A stretch of 64,000 nt of DNA from Streptomyces clavifer (GTDB lineage: Bacteria; Actinomycetota; Actinomycetes; Streptomycetales; Streptomycetaceae), in contig BMWJ01000009.1 of the NCBI GenBank assembly GCA_014651175.1, positions 248,001 through 312,000 of the forward strand, in the 5' to 3' direction. This document shows positions 27,615 through 36,040 of the stretch, in pieces (within the stretch, counting starts at the first letter, position 1; the number at the start of each line of letters is the position of its first letter). The translations under genes were made by a program, and so were the position numbers. A model generated the notes under the pieces. The model was given only the letters and a program-made list of their open reading frames with translations, had not been told where the DNA came from and did no database searches.

Positions 27615-28136
27615 CTACCGGGGCCGGTCCCTCCGCGGCTGCGGCAGGACCGGCTGGAGCACCAGAAGCCGTTCGACCAGGCGGAGGAACATGGCCGCGT
27701 CGCGCAGCAGGTCGTCGGCGTCGCGGATGGTGGCCGCGCCGGGTATGCCCGCTTCCGCGCGGGCCCGGCGCCCGGCCCCGGAGGCGAACAGGGCGCTCCA
27801 TTCGGTGAGTTCGGGGGCGATTTCCGGGAGGACCTCCCAGGCGCTGCGGATCCTCTCCCGGCGGCGCCTGCTGGTTTCGGGCCGGCCACGGGCGGCCAGC
27901 ACGGCTGCTGCGGTGCGCAGCGCGGCCAGATGAGCGGTGGCGTAACGCTCGTTGGGCACGTCGAGGACGGCGGCCTCGTCCAGGCCGCTGTGGGCCTGGG
28001 CGAGCAGATCGAGAGCGGCGGGCGGCGCCGTGGTGCGGCGCAGAACGGGGTGGACGTCGGTTGCCGGACCGGTCAGTGAGGGTGCAGGGCTGCCTGCGCG
28101 GCGCCGCGGGGCAGCGGCTGCGGACGAGCTGGCCAT
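27615..28136 (-). CDS. SAV_6107-type HEPN domain protein
   Basis: The 173-residue, all-helical protein with a basic tail matches a Streptomyces family annotated as SAV_6107-type HEPN. It contains R64-YATA-H69, which fits the Rx4-6H pattern of HEPN ribonucleases, within the helix ERYATAHLAALRTAAAVLAARGRP. Whether it is an active RNase is unknown. The ATG at 28136 is fixed by a near-perfect AGGAGG eight bases upstream; the long frame further upstream is not coding. It diverges from the YhgE/TetR unit. Confidence 0.75.
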   Translation of the reverse strand: MASSSAAAAPRRRAGSPAPSLTGPATDVHPVLRRTTAPPAALDLLAQAHSGLDEAAVLDVPNERYATAHLAALRTAAAVLAARGRPETSRRRRERIRSAWEVLPEIAPELTEWSALFASGAGRRARAEAGIPGAATIRDADDLLRDAAMFLRLVERLLVLQPVLPQPRRDRPR

Positions 28137-28337
28137 GACGAACCTCCTGTCGTCGTGTGACGGCTTCGTGGCCGTATGCATCCATCGTGACGGACACCAC
28201 TGACAATCCCTCAGAAATACCCTCTGACCTGGCATTCCATGCATCCGGCCGACCGATTGCCCACCGGAGGGCAGGCCTGCGGGCCCGCCCCGCCCGGTGC
28301 GCGGCCGCCCGGCCCGCGGGAGCGGGGGCACCCGGCG

Positions 28338-28392
28338 TTGTGCATCGCCCGCGAGTTCGGGTAACTTTTTGCACTGACTGGTCAGTGCAAAA
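28338..28392 (+). promoter_or_regulatory. Promoter with perfect 26-bp TetR-type operator
   Basis: TTTTGCACTGAC (28367-28378) and its exact complement GTCAGTGCAAAA (28381-28392) flank a central TG. Just upstream are TTGTGC (28338-28343), an 18-bp spacer and TAACTT (28362-28367), a plausible promoter whose start point would fall inside the palindrome. Binding there would block transcription of the ATPase-yhgE-tetR unit. The TetR protein encoded at the end of that unit is the obvious ligand, implying autoregulation. Confidence 0.8.
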
Positions 28393-28424
28393 GATCGATG
28401 GTCGGACAGAGGGGTGGGGTCGTC

Positions 28425-29210
28425 GTGGACAGCCCGCACGGGGCGGCAGTGAGCGCCGAGGACTTCGGACTGGAGGGGCCCCGCGGCTGGGCCTTCCAGG
28501 GAGTGGACTTCACCGCGGATCCCGGATCGCTGGTGGCGGTCGAGGGCCCGTCCGGCTCCGGCCGCACCTGCCTGCTGCTCGCGCTGACCGGCCGGATGCG
28601 TCCCACCCGGGGCCATGCGGAGGTGGGCGGCCACCGCGTGCCCGGCTGGCTCGCCGCCGTCCGCGGGATCAGCGCGCTGGGACCCGTCCCCGGGGTGAAC
28701 GACCTCGACCCCGCCCTCACCGTCGCCGAACACCTGCGGGAACGGGCACTGCTGCAGCGCCGCTTCGACGGTTCGGTGCGCTCCCTGCTGCGCCCCCGCG
28801 CCGAACGGGCCGCCACCGCACGGGCGGTGATCGACACCGCGCTGGAGGCCGCGGGGCTGGACCCGGCCGCGCTGCCGAAGGCCGGACGCACCTCCGTGCG
28901 GGACCTGGAGCGCATCGAGTCCCTGCGGCTGTCCGTGGCCCTCGCGCTGATGGGCCGTCCGCGGCTCCTCGCCGTGGACGACACCGACCTCAAGCTCTCC
29001 GCGGCGGACCGCGCCGCGGCCTGGAAGCTGCTGCGCGCCCTCGCGGACGGCGGGACCACGGTGCTCGCCGTGTGCAGCGAGGCCCCCGAGGGCGCGCTGA
29101 CCGTCCGTACCGGAGCCCCGGCGGGGAACGAGAAGGCCGCCACCGAGGCGGACGACGACACGACCGAGGAGGAGACGGCCGATGCGATCGCCGAAACTGG
29201 CCGCGCTTGA
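28425..29210 (+). CDS. Degenerate ABC-type ATPase associated with YhgE
   Basis: The 261-residue protein is laid out like an ABC ATPase, but its key motifs are altered. Walker A is GPSGSGRT, with Arg in place of Lys. Walker B reads LLAVDDTD, without the catalytic Glu. The LSGGQ signature is replaced by a DLERIESLRLS stretch, and the switch His is missing (TTVLAVCSEA). An acidic tail ends the protein. It may be a regulatory or nucleotide-binding partner rather than a motor. GTG at 28425 has GGGGTGGGG upstream; ATG at 28398, just after the operator, is the alternative. It overlaps yhgE by 29 bases. Confidence 0.75.
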   Translation: MDSPHGAAVSAEDFGLEGPRGWAFQGVDFTADPGSLVAVEGPSGSGRTCLLLALTGRMRPTRGHAEVGGHRVPGWLAAVRGISALGPVPGVNDLDPALTVAEHLRERALLQRRFDGSVRSLLRPRAERAATARAVIDTALEAAGLDPAALPKAGRTSVRDLERIESLRLSVALALMGRPRLLAVDDTDLKLSAADRAAAWKLLRALADGGTTVLAVCSEAPEGALTVRTGAPAGNEKAATEADDDTTEEETADAIAETGRA

Positions 29211-31269
29211 GCTCAGGCGGTTCGGCAGGGGCCGGATGCCGCGTGCCGCACTGGTGGCGCTCCTGCTGCTGCCCCTGCTGTACGGCGCCCTGTACCTGTG
29301 GTCGTTCTGGGATCCCTACGGGCGGCTCGACAGGATCCCCGTCGCGCTCGTCAACGAGGACAGGGGCACGAGCACCGGGGGCGAGCACCTCACGGCCGGT
29401 GACGACATCGCCGGCCGGCTGCTCGACTCCAAGGTCTTCGACTGGCACGAGGTCGGCCCGGAAGAGGCCGGGAGAGGAGTGGAGGACGGGACGTACTACC
29501 TCTCGCTGACCATGCCCGCCGACTTCAGCAGGCGGGTCGCGTCCAGCGCGGGCGACTCCCCCGAGACCGGCGCCCTCCAGGTCCGTACGAACGACGCCAA
29601 CAACTACATCGTCGGGCAGATCTCCCGGACGGTGTTCGCCGAGGTCCGCAGCGCCGCCTCGACGCAGGCCTCGCGCGGCTTCCTCGACCGGATCTTCATC
29701 AACTTCTCCGGCCTCCACGACGCGACGGCCAGAGCAGCCGCGGGGGCGGACGACCTCGAGAGCGGTGTCACCAAGGCGAAGAAGGGGTCCGAGGACCTCG
29801 CGGACGGGCTCAAGGACGCCAAGTCCGGCAGCGGCACGCTGTCCGGCGGGATCATCAAGCTCGACAAGGGCGCGGGCGATCTGGAGACGGGGTCCCGGCA
29901 GGTCGCCGGCGGCACCCAGCTGCTCGCCGACGAGGTCAACAAGGTGGCAGCCGACGTACGTCCGTTCCTGAAGGACAACGGCAAGGCGATCGGCGACACC
30001 GCCCGGCTGGTCTCCGACTCGTCCGAGGCCGTACGGGACAATCTCGACCTGCTGGCCGAGACGGCGCCCACCGCTTCCGCCGCCGCCCACACGGCCTCCG
30101 ACGACCTGGCGGAGGTGTACCGCGTCCGCTGCGAGGAGCAGCCGCTGCCCGACCCGGGGGTGTGTCCCCAGCTGAAGCGCGCGACGACCGCGGCGGCCGA
30201 TGTCGCCGGGGTCGCCGACGACGTGAACACGCTGGTCACCAAACAGAACGGCGATCTGACGAAGCTCCGCGCGCAGCTGACCACCCTGCAGAAGCAGGCG
30301 GACGCCCTCGCGAAGCGGTCACCGGACCTGGACACGGACCTGGAGTCCGCCGTCGCGAAGATCAACGCGCTCAACACGGGTGCCCACAAGGTGGCCAAGG
30401 GCGCCGACACGCTCCACACCGGGCTGGGCACGGCCAAGACCGGTGCCGGAGACCTGGACACGGGACTGGGGAAGCTCAAGAAGGGCGCGAAGAGCCTCGA
30501 CAGCGGGCTGTACCGGCTCGGTGACGGCTCGGCGACGCTCGCCCAGGGTCTGAACGACGGCGTCGGCAAGATCCCCGACTACGACAAGAAGGACCGCGAC
30601 GACCGTACCGGCGTCATGGCCGACCCCGTGCGGCTGGCCTCCTCGTCGCTGCACGCGGCCCCCAACTACGGCACCGGCTTCGCCCCGTACTTCATCCCGC
30701 TCTCGCTGTGGGTGGGAGCGATGGTGGCGTACATGCTGATCCAGCCGCTCAGCCGGCGGGCGCTGTCGGCCGGGGCGCCGGCCTGGCGCATCGCGTTCGC
30801 GGGCTGGCTGCCGGTCGCCGCGATCGGCCTGCTCCAAGTCGTCGCCCTGATGTCCGTGCTGCACTGGCAGCTCGGCCTGGAGATGACGCACCCAGTCGGC
30901 ACGATCGCTTTCCTCGCCCTGGTGACCTGCTGTTTCGCCGCGATCGTGCAGTGGCTGAACGCCCGCTTCGGCGCGGCGGGACGCATCCTCGTCCTGGCGG
31001 TGCTGATGCTCCAGCTGACCTCGGCCGGGGGCACGTACCCCGTGCAGACCAGCCCGGGCTTCTTCGGCGCGATCCACCCCTACCTGCCGATGACGTACGT
31101 CGTGGACGGGCTGCGCAGGCTGATCACGGGCGGCGGTCCCGGCCCGGTGTGGCAGGCCTGTGCCGTCCTGCTGGCCTTCACCGCGGGGGCCCTGGCCCTG
31201 ACCGCGCTCTCGGCCCGCCGCAAGCAGGTGTGGACCCTGGACCGGCTGCATCCGGAGCTCAGTCTGTGA
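29182..31269 (+). CDS. YhgE/Pip family membrane protein
   Basis: The 695-residue protein has one N-terminal membrane helix (about 21-42) and a large extracytoplasmic region. A C-terminal block of about five helices begins near residue 495 (GFAPYFIPLSLWVGAMVAYMLI). The outer region carries repeated heptad-like segments such as GAGDLETGSRQVAGGTQLLADEVNK and GLGTAKTGAGDLDTGLGKLKK (quoted in part), typical of YhgE/Pip. Relatives include phage infection protein and ABC-2-like exporters, with suggested substrates such as drugs or envelope lipids/proteins. GAGGAGGAG precedes the ATG inside the ATPase gene. Confidence 0.88.
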   Translation: MRSPKLAALELRRFGRGRMPRAALVALLLLPLLYGALYLWSFWDPYGRLDRIPVALVNEDRGTSTGGEHLTAGDDIAGRLLDSKVFDWHEVGPEEAGRGVEDGTYYLSLTMPADFSRRVASSAGDSPETGALQVRTNDANNYIVGQISRTVFAEVRSAASTQASRGFLDRIFINFSGLHDATARAAAGADDLESGVTKAKKGSEDLADGLKDAKSGSGTLSGGIIKLDKGAGDLETGSRQVAGGTQLLADEVNKVAADVRPFLKDNGKAIGDTARLVSDSSEAVRDNLDLLAETAPTASAAAHTASDDLAEVYRVRCEEQPLPDPGVCPQLKRATTAAADVAGVADDVNTLVTKQNGDLTKLRAQLTTLQKQADALAKRSPDLDTDLESAVAKINALNTGAHKVAKGADTLHTGLGTAKTGAGDLDTGLGKLKKGAKSLDSGLYRLGDGSATLAQGLNDGVGKIPDYDKKDRDDRTGVMADPVRLASSSLHAAPNYGTGFAPYFIPLSLWVGAMVAYMLIQPLSRRALSAGAPAWRIAFAGWLPVAAIGLLQVVALMSVLHWQLGLEMTHPVGTIAFLALVTCCFAAIVQWLNARFGAAGRILVLAVLMLQLTSAGGTYPVQTSPGFFGAIHPYLPMTYVVDGLRRLITGGGPGPVWQACAVLLAFTAGALALTALSARRKQVWTLDRLHPELSL

Positions 31270-31910
31270 GCGCGCCCGGACCTGTGAGAATCGTCGGTAT
31301 GGACAGCAGTAGCACCACGCGCCGCCAGGCCACGCGGCAGAAGCTCTACGAGGCGGCGGTGACCCTCATCGCGGAGAAGGGCTTCTCCGCGACGACGGTG
31401 GACGAGATCGCCGAGCGTGCCGGGGTGGCCAAGGGCACGGTCTACTACAACTTCAAGAGCAAGACCGAACTCTTCGAGGAACTGCTGCGGCACGGTGTCG
31501 GGCTGCTGACGGCGTCGCTGCGTTCCGCCGCCGAGGAGACCGACGCGCGCGAGGGCACCCGGGTCGAGGCGCTGGACGCGATGATCAGGGCAGGGCTGGT
31601 CTTCATCGACCGCTACCCGGCCTTCACCCAGCTGTACGTCGCCGAGCTCTGGCGTACGAACCGCGCCTGGCAGTCGACCCTCCTGGTACTGCGCCAGGAG
31701 GCCGTCGCCGTGGTCGAGGAGGTGCTCCGGGACGGTGTGGCCAACGGTGAGCTCAGCGACGAGATCGACATCCAGCTGACGGCCGCCGCGCTCGTCGGGA
31801 TGGTGCTGGTGGCGGCCCTCGACTGGCAGGCCTTCCAGCCCGAGCGGACCATCGACGACGTGCACTCGGCCCTGTCCCTGCTGCTGCACGGCCGTGTCAG
31901 CGGGCGCTGA
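31266..31910 (+). CDS. TetR family regulator of the YhgE unit
   Basis: The 214-residue protein has an N-terminal helix-turn-helix domain (about 20-70) with the canonical TVDEIAERAGVAKGTVYYNFKSKTELF, and a C-terminal ligand-binding domain without recognised specificity. The GTG at 31266 overlaps the yhgE stop as GTGA and has GGAG upstream; ATG at 31299 is an alternative with a weak site. Location downstream of the two genes it probably controls, with a palindromic operator ahead of them, suggests autorepression relieved by a substrate of the YhgE system. Confidence 0.9.
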   Translation: MSAPGPVRIVGMDSSSTTRRQATRQKLYEAAVTLIAEKGFSATTVDEIAERAGVAKGTVYYNFKSKTELFEELLRHGVGLLTASLRSAAEETDAREGTRVEALDAMIRAGLVFIDRYPAFTQLYVAELWRTNRAWQSTLLVLRQEAVAVVEEVLRDGVANGELSDEIDIQLTAAALVGMVLVAALDWQAFQPERTIDDVHSALSLLLHGRVSGR

Positions 31911-31940
31911 GGCCCCCCGGGGAACACGACGGCGCACGAA

Positions 31941-31992
31941 GACGCCGGGCCGGTGGAATTCGATCCCCCTCGAATTCCACCGGCCCGGCGTC
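31941..31992 (+). terminator. Strong terminator after the tetR gene
   Basis: A perfect 23-bp stem (GACGCCGGGCCGGTGGAATT plus CGA) encloses a TCCCCC loop, 31 bases past the tetR stop. No U-tract follows. Confidence 0.85.
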
Positions 31993-32378
31993 CTGGTGAC
32001 TCCGCAGAACCCTCCCCGTGACCCCGTTCCCCCGTGGTCCCCGGGCTCTCCGTCGTACCCCCGTCGCGTCCGGAGCGCCGCACCGTTCCGCCGCCCCGTG
32101 CCGGCGGTCCCGGCGCTGCGCCCCTTCCGTGGTCCCCACTCTTCCGTCCGCAGCGGGCCCGGCCCATCCGTATCCGTACTCATCTCCTCCACTGGGTAGG
32201 GATACTCAGACCTGTGTGCCGGGGCCCACCTGCCCGGCCCGCGACGGGTCACGATCGTGTCCTCGGCCCTGCTCCCCCGGTGGTCACCGGACTTCCCGGG
32301 TTCACCGGCGCCCCGGCGGAACGGTCCGGCACCGGCCTCACGGACGACCTGCCGGCTCCACCCCTTAGGGTCTCTGAC
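31993..32378 (+). promoter_or_regulatory. Region upstream of the CrtI-like gene with a TAGGGT -10 box
   Basis: The 386 bases contain no credible gene. TAGGGT at 32366-32371 lies exactly seven bases before the ATG at 32379, the spacing expected for a leaderless transcript; no clear -35 box is visible. Nothing else stands out. Confidence 0.45.
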
Positions 32379-33896
32379 ATGGCACGAATTGCGGTGATCG
32401 GCGCCGGGACGGGCGCGATGGCGGCGGCTGCGCGGCTCGCCGTGGCAGGCCACCGGGTGACGGTGTACGAGCGGTCCGGCACGCACGGCGGCTCGCTCGG
32501 CCGCCATGCCCGGGACGGCTTCGTCTTCGACACCGGCCCCTCGCTGCTCCATCTCCCGGCGGTCTACCGCGATCTGTTCGTGAAGACGGGCAAGGAGCCC
32601 CTGGAGCAGTGCGTCACGCTCACCCAGGTCGATCCGGCGAGCCGCCATCTCTTCGCGGACGGCACGGCGGTGTCGCTGCCCAACGCTTCACGGGCCGGCG
32701 TGGTCGGCGCGCTGGACGAGGCACTCGGGGCGGGCGCGGGGGCCCGCTGGGGGGAGTTCATGGACCGGGCGGGAACCGCCTGGGACCGGTCGCGCAGGCC
32801 CCTCCTGGAGGAGCCCCTGCGCGACGACCGGCAGGCGCTGGGCCGGGACCCCTACCCGGCGGTGCGCCGGCGGAGGCTGCTGCGTCCCGCCCGGCAGGCG
32901 GGGACGGTGGCGGAGGTGGGCCGCCTGGAGCTGACGGATCCCCGGCTGGCGGCCCTCCTGGACGGATACGCCCTGTCGTACGGCCTGGACCCCCGCCACG
33001 CACCGGCCGCCGCGGCCCTCCTGCCGTACATGGAGGAGACCTTCGGAAGCTGGTACGTCGCCGGGGGGATGCGGGCGCTCGCCGACGCGGTCCACGAGCG
33101 GTGTCTGGCCCGTCGTGTGACGTTCGTCTTCGGCGCCGAGGTGGTCCGGGTCGCCGAGAAGGACGGCCGGGCCGCGGGCGTCGAGCTGGCGGACGGCACG
33201 GGCGTGGAGGCCGACCACGTCGTGCTGGGTGCGCAGCCGCGCCCCGGGCTGCTGCCCGGTCAGGAGCGGTGGCCGGGCGCGGTGTCCGGGGATCTGCCGG
33301 GCGTGCGGCACCACGGGGCGCCGGGTCGCTTCCTGGTCCTGCTCTCGCTGCGCGGCGCCCGGGAGCCCGGTGCCGTGCACCGGACCGTGGTGCACCCGGC
33401 GGACGGGGCGTCGGAGCAGGAGGCGGTGTTCGGGGGCCGGACCGCGGAGCGGCCCACGGTGACGGTCCTGCGTCCGGACGACCCGGCCACCCGCCCGGAC
33501 GAGGAGCACGAGGCGGTGACGCTGATGGCAACGGTGGCTCCGCACGGACCGGTCGACTGGACGGACACCGCGCTGTGCGAGCGGTTCACGGACACGATGA
33601 TCGGCCGGGCCGCCGAGGCCGTACCGGGCCTGCGCGAGCGGATACTCCGCTCCGAGGTGCGCACCCCGGTGGACACCGAGGCCGACACGGGCGCCGAGGG
33701 CGGTTCGGTGCCCGCTCCGGCCCTGGCGGGCGCGGGCGGCGCCTACCTGCACGCCGGGAACCGCACACCGCTGCCCGGCCTGTACCTGGCCGGCGGCTGG
33801 TCACATCCCGGTGGCGGACCGGCCCACGCGGGGATGTCGGGTGCCCTGGTCGCCGGACTCGTCGTGGAGGGCGACGGCTTCCGCGGCTCGCAGTGA
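32379..33896 (+). CDS. CrtI-like FAD-dependent oxidoreductase (phytoene desaturase family)
   Basis: The 505-residue protein begins with the dinucleotide-binding motif AVIGAGTGAMAAAARLAVAGHRVTVYER. The desaturase-type FDTGPSLLHLPAVYRDLF follows, and the C-terminal FAD segment reads GLYLAGGWSHPGGGPAHAGMSGALVAG (in two parts). This is the phytoene desaturase/amine oxidase superfamily. No other carotenoid genes lie nearby, so the substrate is open. The ATG at 32379 is the first start that gives the motif; it may be leaderless. The gene converges on the next one with a 34-base gap. Confidence 0.85.
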   Translation: MARIAVIGAGTGAMAAAARLAVAGHRVTVYERSGTHGGSLGRHARDGFVFDTGPSLLHLPAVYRDLFVKTGKEPLEQCVTLTQVDPASRHLFADGTAVSLPNASRAGVVGALDEALGAGAGARWGEFMDRAGTAWDRSRRPLLEEPLRDDRQALGRDPYPAVRRRRLLRPARQAGTVAEVGRLELTDPRLAALLDGYALSYGLDPRHAPAAAALLPYMEETFGSWYVAGGMRALADAVHERCLARRVTFVFGAEVVRVAEKDGRAAGVELADGTGVEADHVVLGAQPRPGLLPGQERWPGAVSGDLPGVRHHGAPGRFLVLLSLRGAREPGAVHRTVVHPADGASEQEAVFGGRTAERPTVTVLRPDDPATRPDEEHEAVTLMATVAPHGPVDWTDTALCERFTDTMIGRAAEAVPGLRERILRSEVRTPVDTEADTGAEGGSVPAPALAGAGGAYLHAGNRTPLPGLYLAGGWSHPGGGPAHAGMSGALVAGLVVEGDGFRGSQ

Positions 33897-33930
33897 GCCG
33901 CGGACCGCGCGTCGGGGTCCGGCCGGCCGG

Positions 33931-34902
33931 TCAGTAGCGGTACTGCTCGTTCTGACCGGTGTCGTAACCGTTCCCGTACGGGGCGGGCCGGGTCGGCGCC
34001 TCCGGGGGCAGCGGGGGGTACTGCTCGCTCTCGCGCTGCTGCGGGACCCAGACGCCGCCCGGCGGGGTGTCGGAGGCGTACTGGTCGGTGTGGGCGTCGG
34101 TGGGCTGCTGCGCGCCGTCGTAGGTGTCGTAGGCGTTGCCGTAGCCGTCGTACGCGGCGTACTGCCCGGTGCCCGTGGTGGTGCCCGTCCCGATGTACGG
34201 GTCCGAGTAGGCGGCGTAGCCCGCCTGTTCGCTGCCGTAGTCGTACTGCCCGGTGGCGCAGCCGTCCTGGCCCTGGTGGACCTCCTGGCCCTGACCCTGG
34301 TACGTCTCCTGGCCCGGATAGGTCTCCTGGGGCTGGTAGGCGCCCTGGCCGCTGTACGTGTCCTGGGCGGGCTGCGCGTAGCCGGTGTACGGGTCGTAGG
34401 GGGCGTACTGCGGCTGCTGTTCGCTCTGCGGGTCCTGCTGGTCCCTGGCGTCCCTGGCGGAGTGGGCGGCATCGGTGTAGATGCCGTACTGGCCGGTGTC
34501 GTCCGGCAGCGGCTGCGGTTCGTAGACGGCGGAGGCCGCGGTCTCGGGGGCGGCCTCCTCGTACTCCAGGCCGGAGACCTCGAGTACGGGCTCCCGGCCG
34601 GCGGACCGCTCGTTGCCACCGCGGCGGCGACGGCGGCTCTCACCGGGGCTGCCGCCTATGGCCCAGCCGGTGGAGAAACCCTTCCGGAAGGAGAGCGTCA
34701 CATACGTCTGCCCCGTCGCGAAGGCGATCGCGCCGAGGGCGATCACCGGCACGGACGCGATCAGCACACCCAGGACCACACCGAGGAAGCCGCCGAAGGC
34801 GAGCAGCCGCCAGCGCAGGCGCGCCTTGTACTGCAGCAGCACCTCGCCCAGCAGCCACAACGCCACGATGCCGAATGCGATGTAGAGGACCGTCCAGCCC
34901 AC
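33931..34902 (-). CDS. Membrane protein with long Tyr/Gln/Pro-rich tail
   Basis: I do not recognise a function. The 323-residue product has two membrane helices at the N-terminus (about 2-22 and 33-65) and an Arg-rich patch (RRRRRGGNE) near residue 90. A roughly 220-residue hydrophilic tail follows, dominated by Tyr, Gln, Gly, Asp and Pro, with repeated units such as YPGQETYQGQGQ and DPYTGYAQPAQDTY, ending NEQYRY. The tail should be disordered and cytoplasmic or surface exposed. The GTG at 34902 has GGAGGGGG upstream; the open frame further upstream overlaps metF and is spurious. It lies 50 bases after metF on the same strand. Confidence 0.82.
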   Translation of the reverse strand: MGWTVLYIAFGIVALWLLGEVLLQYKARLRWRLLAFGGFLGVVLGVLIASVPVIALGAIAFATGQTYVTLSFRKGFSTGWAIGGSPGESRRRRRGGNERSAGREPVLEVSGLEYEEAAPETAASAVYEPQPLPDDTGQYGIYTDAAHSARDARDQQDPQSEQQPQYAPYDPYTGYAQPAQDTYSGQGAYQPQETYPGQETYQGQGQEVHQGQDGCATGQYDYGSEQAGYAAYSDPYIGTGTTTGTGQYAAYDGYGNAYDTYDGAQQPTDAHTDQYASDTPPGGVWVPQQRESEQYPPLPPEAPTRPAPYGNGYDTGQNEQYRY

Positions 34903-34952
34903 GCCCGCCCCCTCCTGCGGCCACCGCCCCGGTTGGTGGCGGGTACGGCCGG

Positions 34953-35870
34953 TCACGACTGCTTGTGCAGTCCGAGATTCTCGTAGATCTCGAGCGTCGC
35001 CGTCGAGTTGTTGAGCGTGATGAAGTGCAGCCCCGGGACACCCTCGGAGAGCAACTTCGCGCAGAACTCCGTGGCGAACTCGATGCCAATGGAGCGTACA
35101 GCGGCGGGGTCGTCCTTGGCGGCGAGGATGCGGTCTTTCAGTGCCGGAGGCAGGGACGCGTTGCTGAGCTGGGCGAATCTTTCCAGCTGTTTGACGCTGG
35201 TGAGCGGCATCACCTCGGGAATGACCGGGGTTTCGCAACCCGCAGCGACCACGCGGTCACGCATCTGCAGATAGCTTTCCGGATGGAAGAACATCTGGGT
35301 GATCGCGTAGTCGGCCCCGGCGCGGCACTTGTCCACGAAATTCCGGACGTCGGAGTCCCAGTCGGCCGACCGCGGGTGCATTTCGGGAAAGGCCGCGACG
35401 CCGACGCAGAAATCACCGGATTCCTTGATCAGTCGGACGAGGTCGGCGGCGTACCGCACGCCCCGCGGGTGCTCGACCCACTCGCCCATCGGGTCGCCGG
35501 GCGGGTCTCCGCGCACCGCGAGGATGTTGCGGATCCCCGCGTCGGCGTACTGCCCGACCATGTTGCGCAGTTCGGCGACGGAGTGGTCGACGGCGGTGAG
35601 GTGCGCGACCGGGATGAGCGTCGAGTCGGCGGCGATCTGCTGGGTCGCCCGCACGGTCCCGGCACGGGTCGAACCACCGGCCCCGTACGTCACGGAGACG
35701 AAACTCGGACGCACCGCCTCGACCCGGCGCAGGGCGTTCCAGAGGTTCCGCTCGCCCTTTTCGGTCTTGGGCGCCCAGAACTCGAACGAGTACGACGTCT
35801 TGCCGGTCGCGAGCAGCTCACGCACGGTGCGAGCGTGATCCGTCCTGGTGGAAGGTGTGCCAAGGGCCAT
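34953..35870 (-). CDS. metF: Methylenetetrahydrofolate reductase MetF
   Basis: MetF reduces 5,10-methylene-THF to 5-methyl-THF, the methyl donor for methionine synthesis. The 305-residue flavoprotein has the catalytic-site [20 protein letters not shown], the [11 protein letters not shown] loop, [11 protein letters not shown] for FAD binding and [10 protein letters not shown]. The length is standard. The ATG at 35870 has no ribosome site; a TAACCT box six bases ahead suggests a leaderless transcript. It follows thiE on the same strand but has its own promoter. Confidence 0.96.
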   Translation of the reverse strand: MALGTPSTRTDHARTVRELLATGKTSYSFEFWAPKTEKGERNLWNALRRVEAVRPSFVSVTYGAGGSTRAGTVRATQQIAADSTLIPVAHLTAVDHSVAELRNMVGQYADAGIRNILAVRGDPPGDPMGEWVEHPRGVRYAADLVRLIKESGDFCVGVAAFPEMHPRSADWDSDVRNFVDKCRAGADYAITQMFFHPESYLQMRDRVVAAGCETPVIPEVMPLTSVKQLERFAQLSNASLPPALKDRILAAKDDPAAVRSIGIEFATEFCAKLLSEGVPGLHFITLNNSTATLEIYENLGLHKQS

Positions 35871-35905
35871 ACTGGGAGGTTAACCAGGGCTCGGCGGTAC
35901 CCCAA
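35871..35905 (-). promoter_or_regulatory. metF promoter, probably leaderless
   Basis: On the minus strand TTGGGG (35900-35905), a 17-bp spacer and TAACCT (35877-35882) lie six bases before the metF ATG. There is no Shine-Dalgarno sequence in between, so transcription should begin at or next to the start codon. Confidence 0.55.
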
Positions 35906-35994
35906 CCGGACAGCGCGATTTGACCGGAATGAGACGGTTGTTGTCCACCCTTCGGACAGCCGACCCTCTGGGTGGGCGGCGGCCCCGTGGGCGG

Positions 35995-36027
35995 GCGGCC
36001 CCGCGGTGGACCGCCCCGCGGGGCCGC
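35995..36027 (-). terminator. Hairpin after thiE
   Basis: GCGGCCCCGCGG and its exact complement CCGCGGGGCCGC (12 bp) enclose a 9-base loop, 14 bases past the thiE stop. The flanks are GC-rich, without a U-tract. Confidence 0.6.
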
Positions 36028-36040
36028 GGTCCGCTCCGGC

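Noticed and set aside
30708-31300. TetR frame extended far upstream inside yhgE
   Set aside because: The extra residues are out-of-frame yhgE sequence; the helix-turn-helix domain starts just after 31299 and GTG 31266 has a ribosome site.
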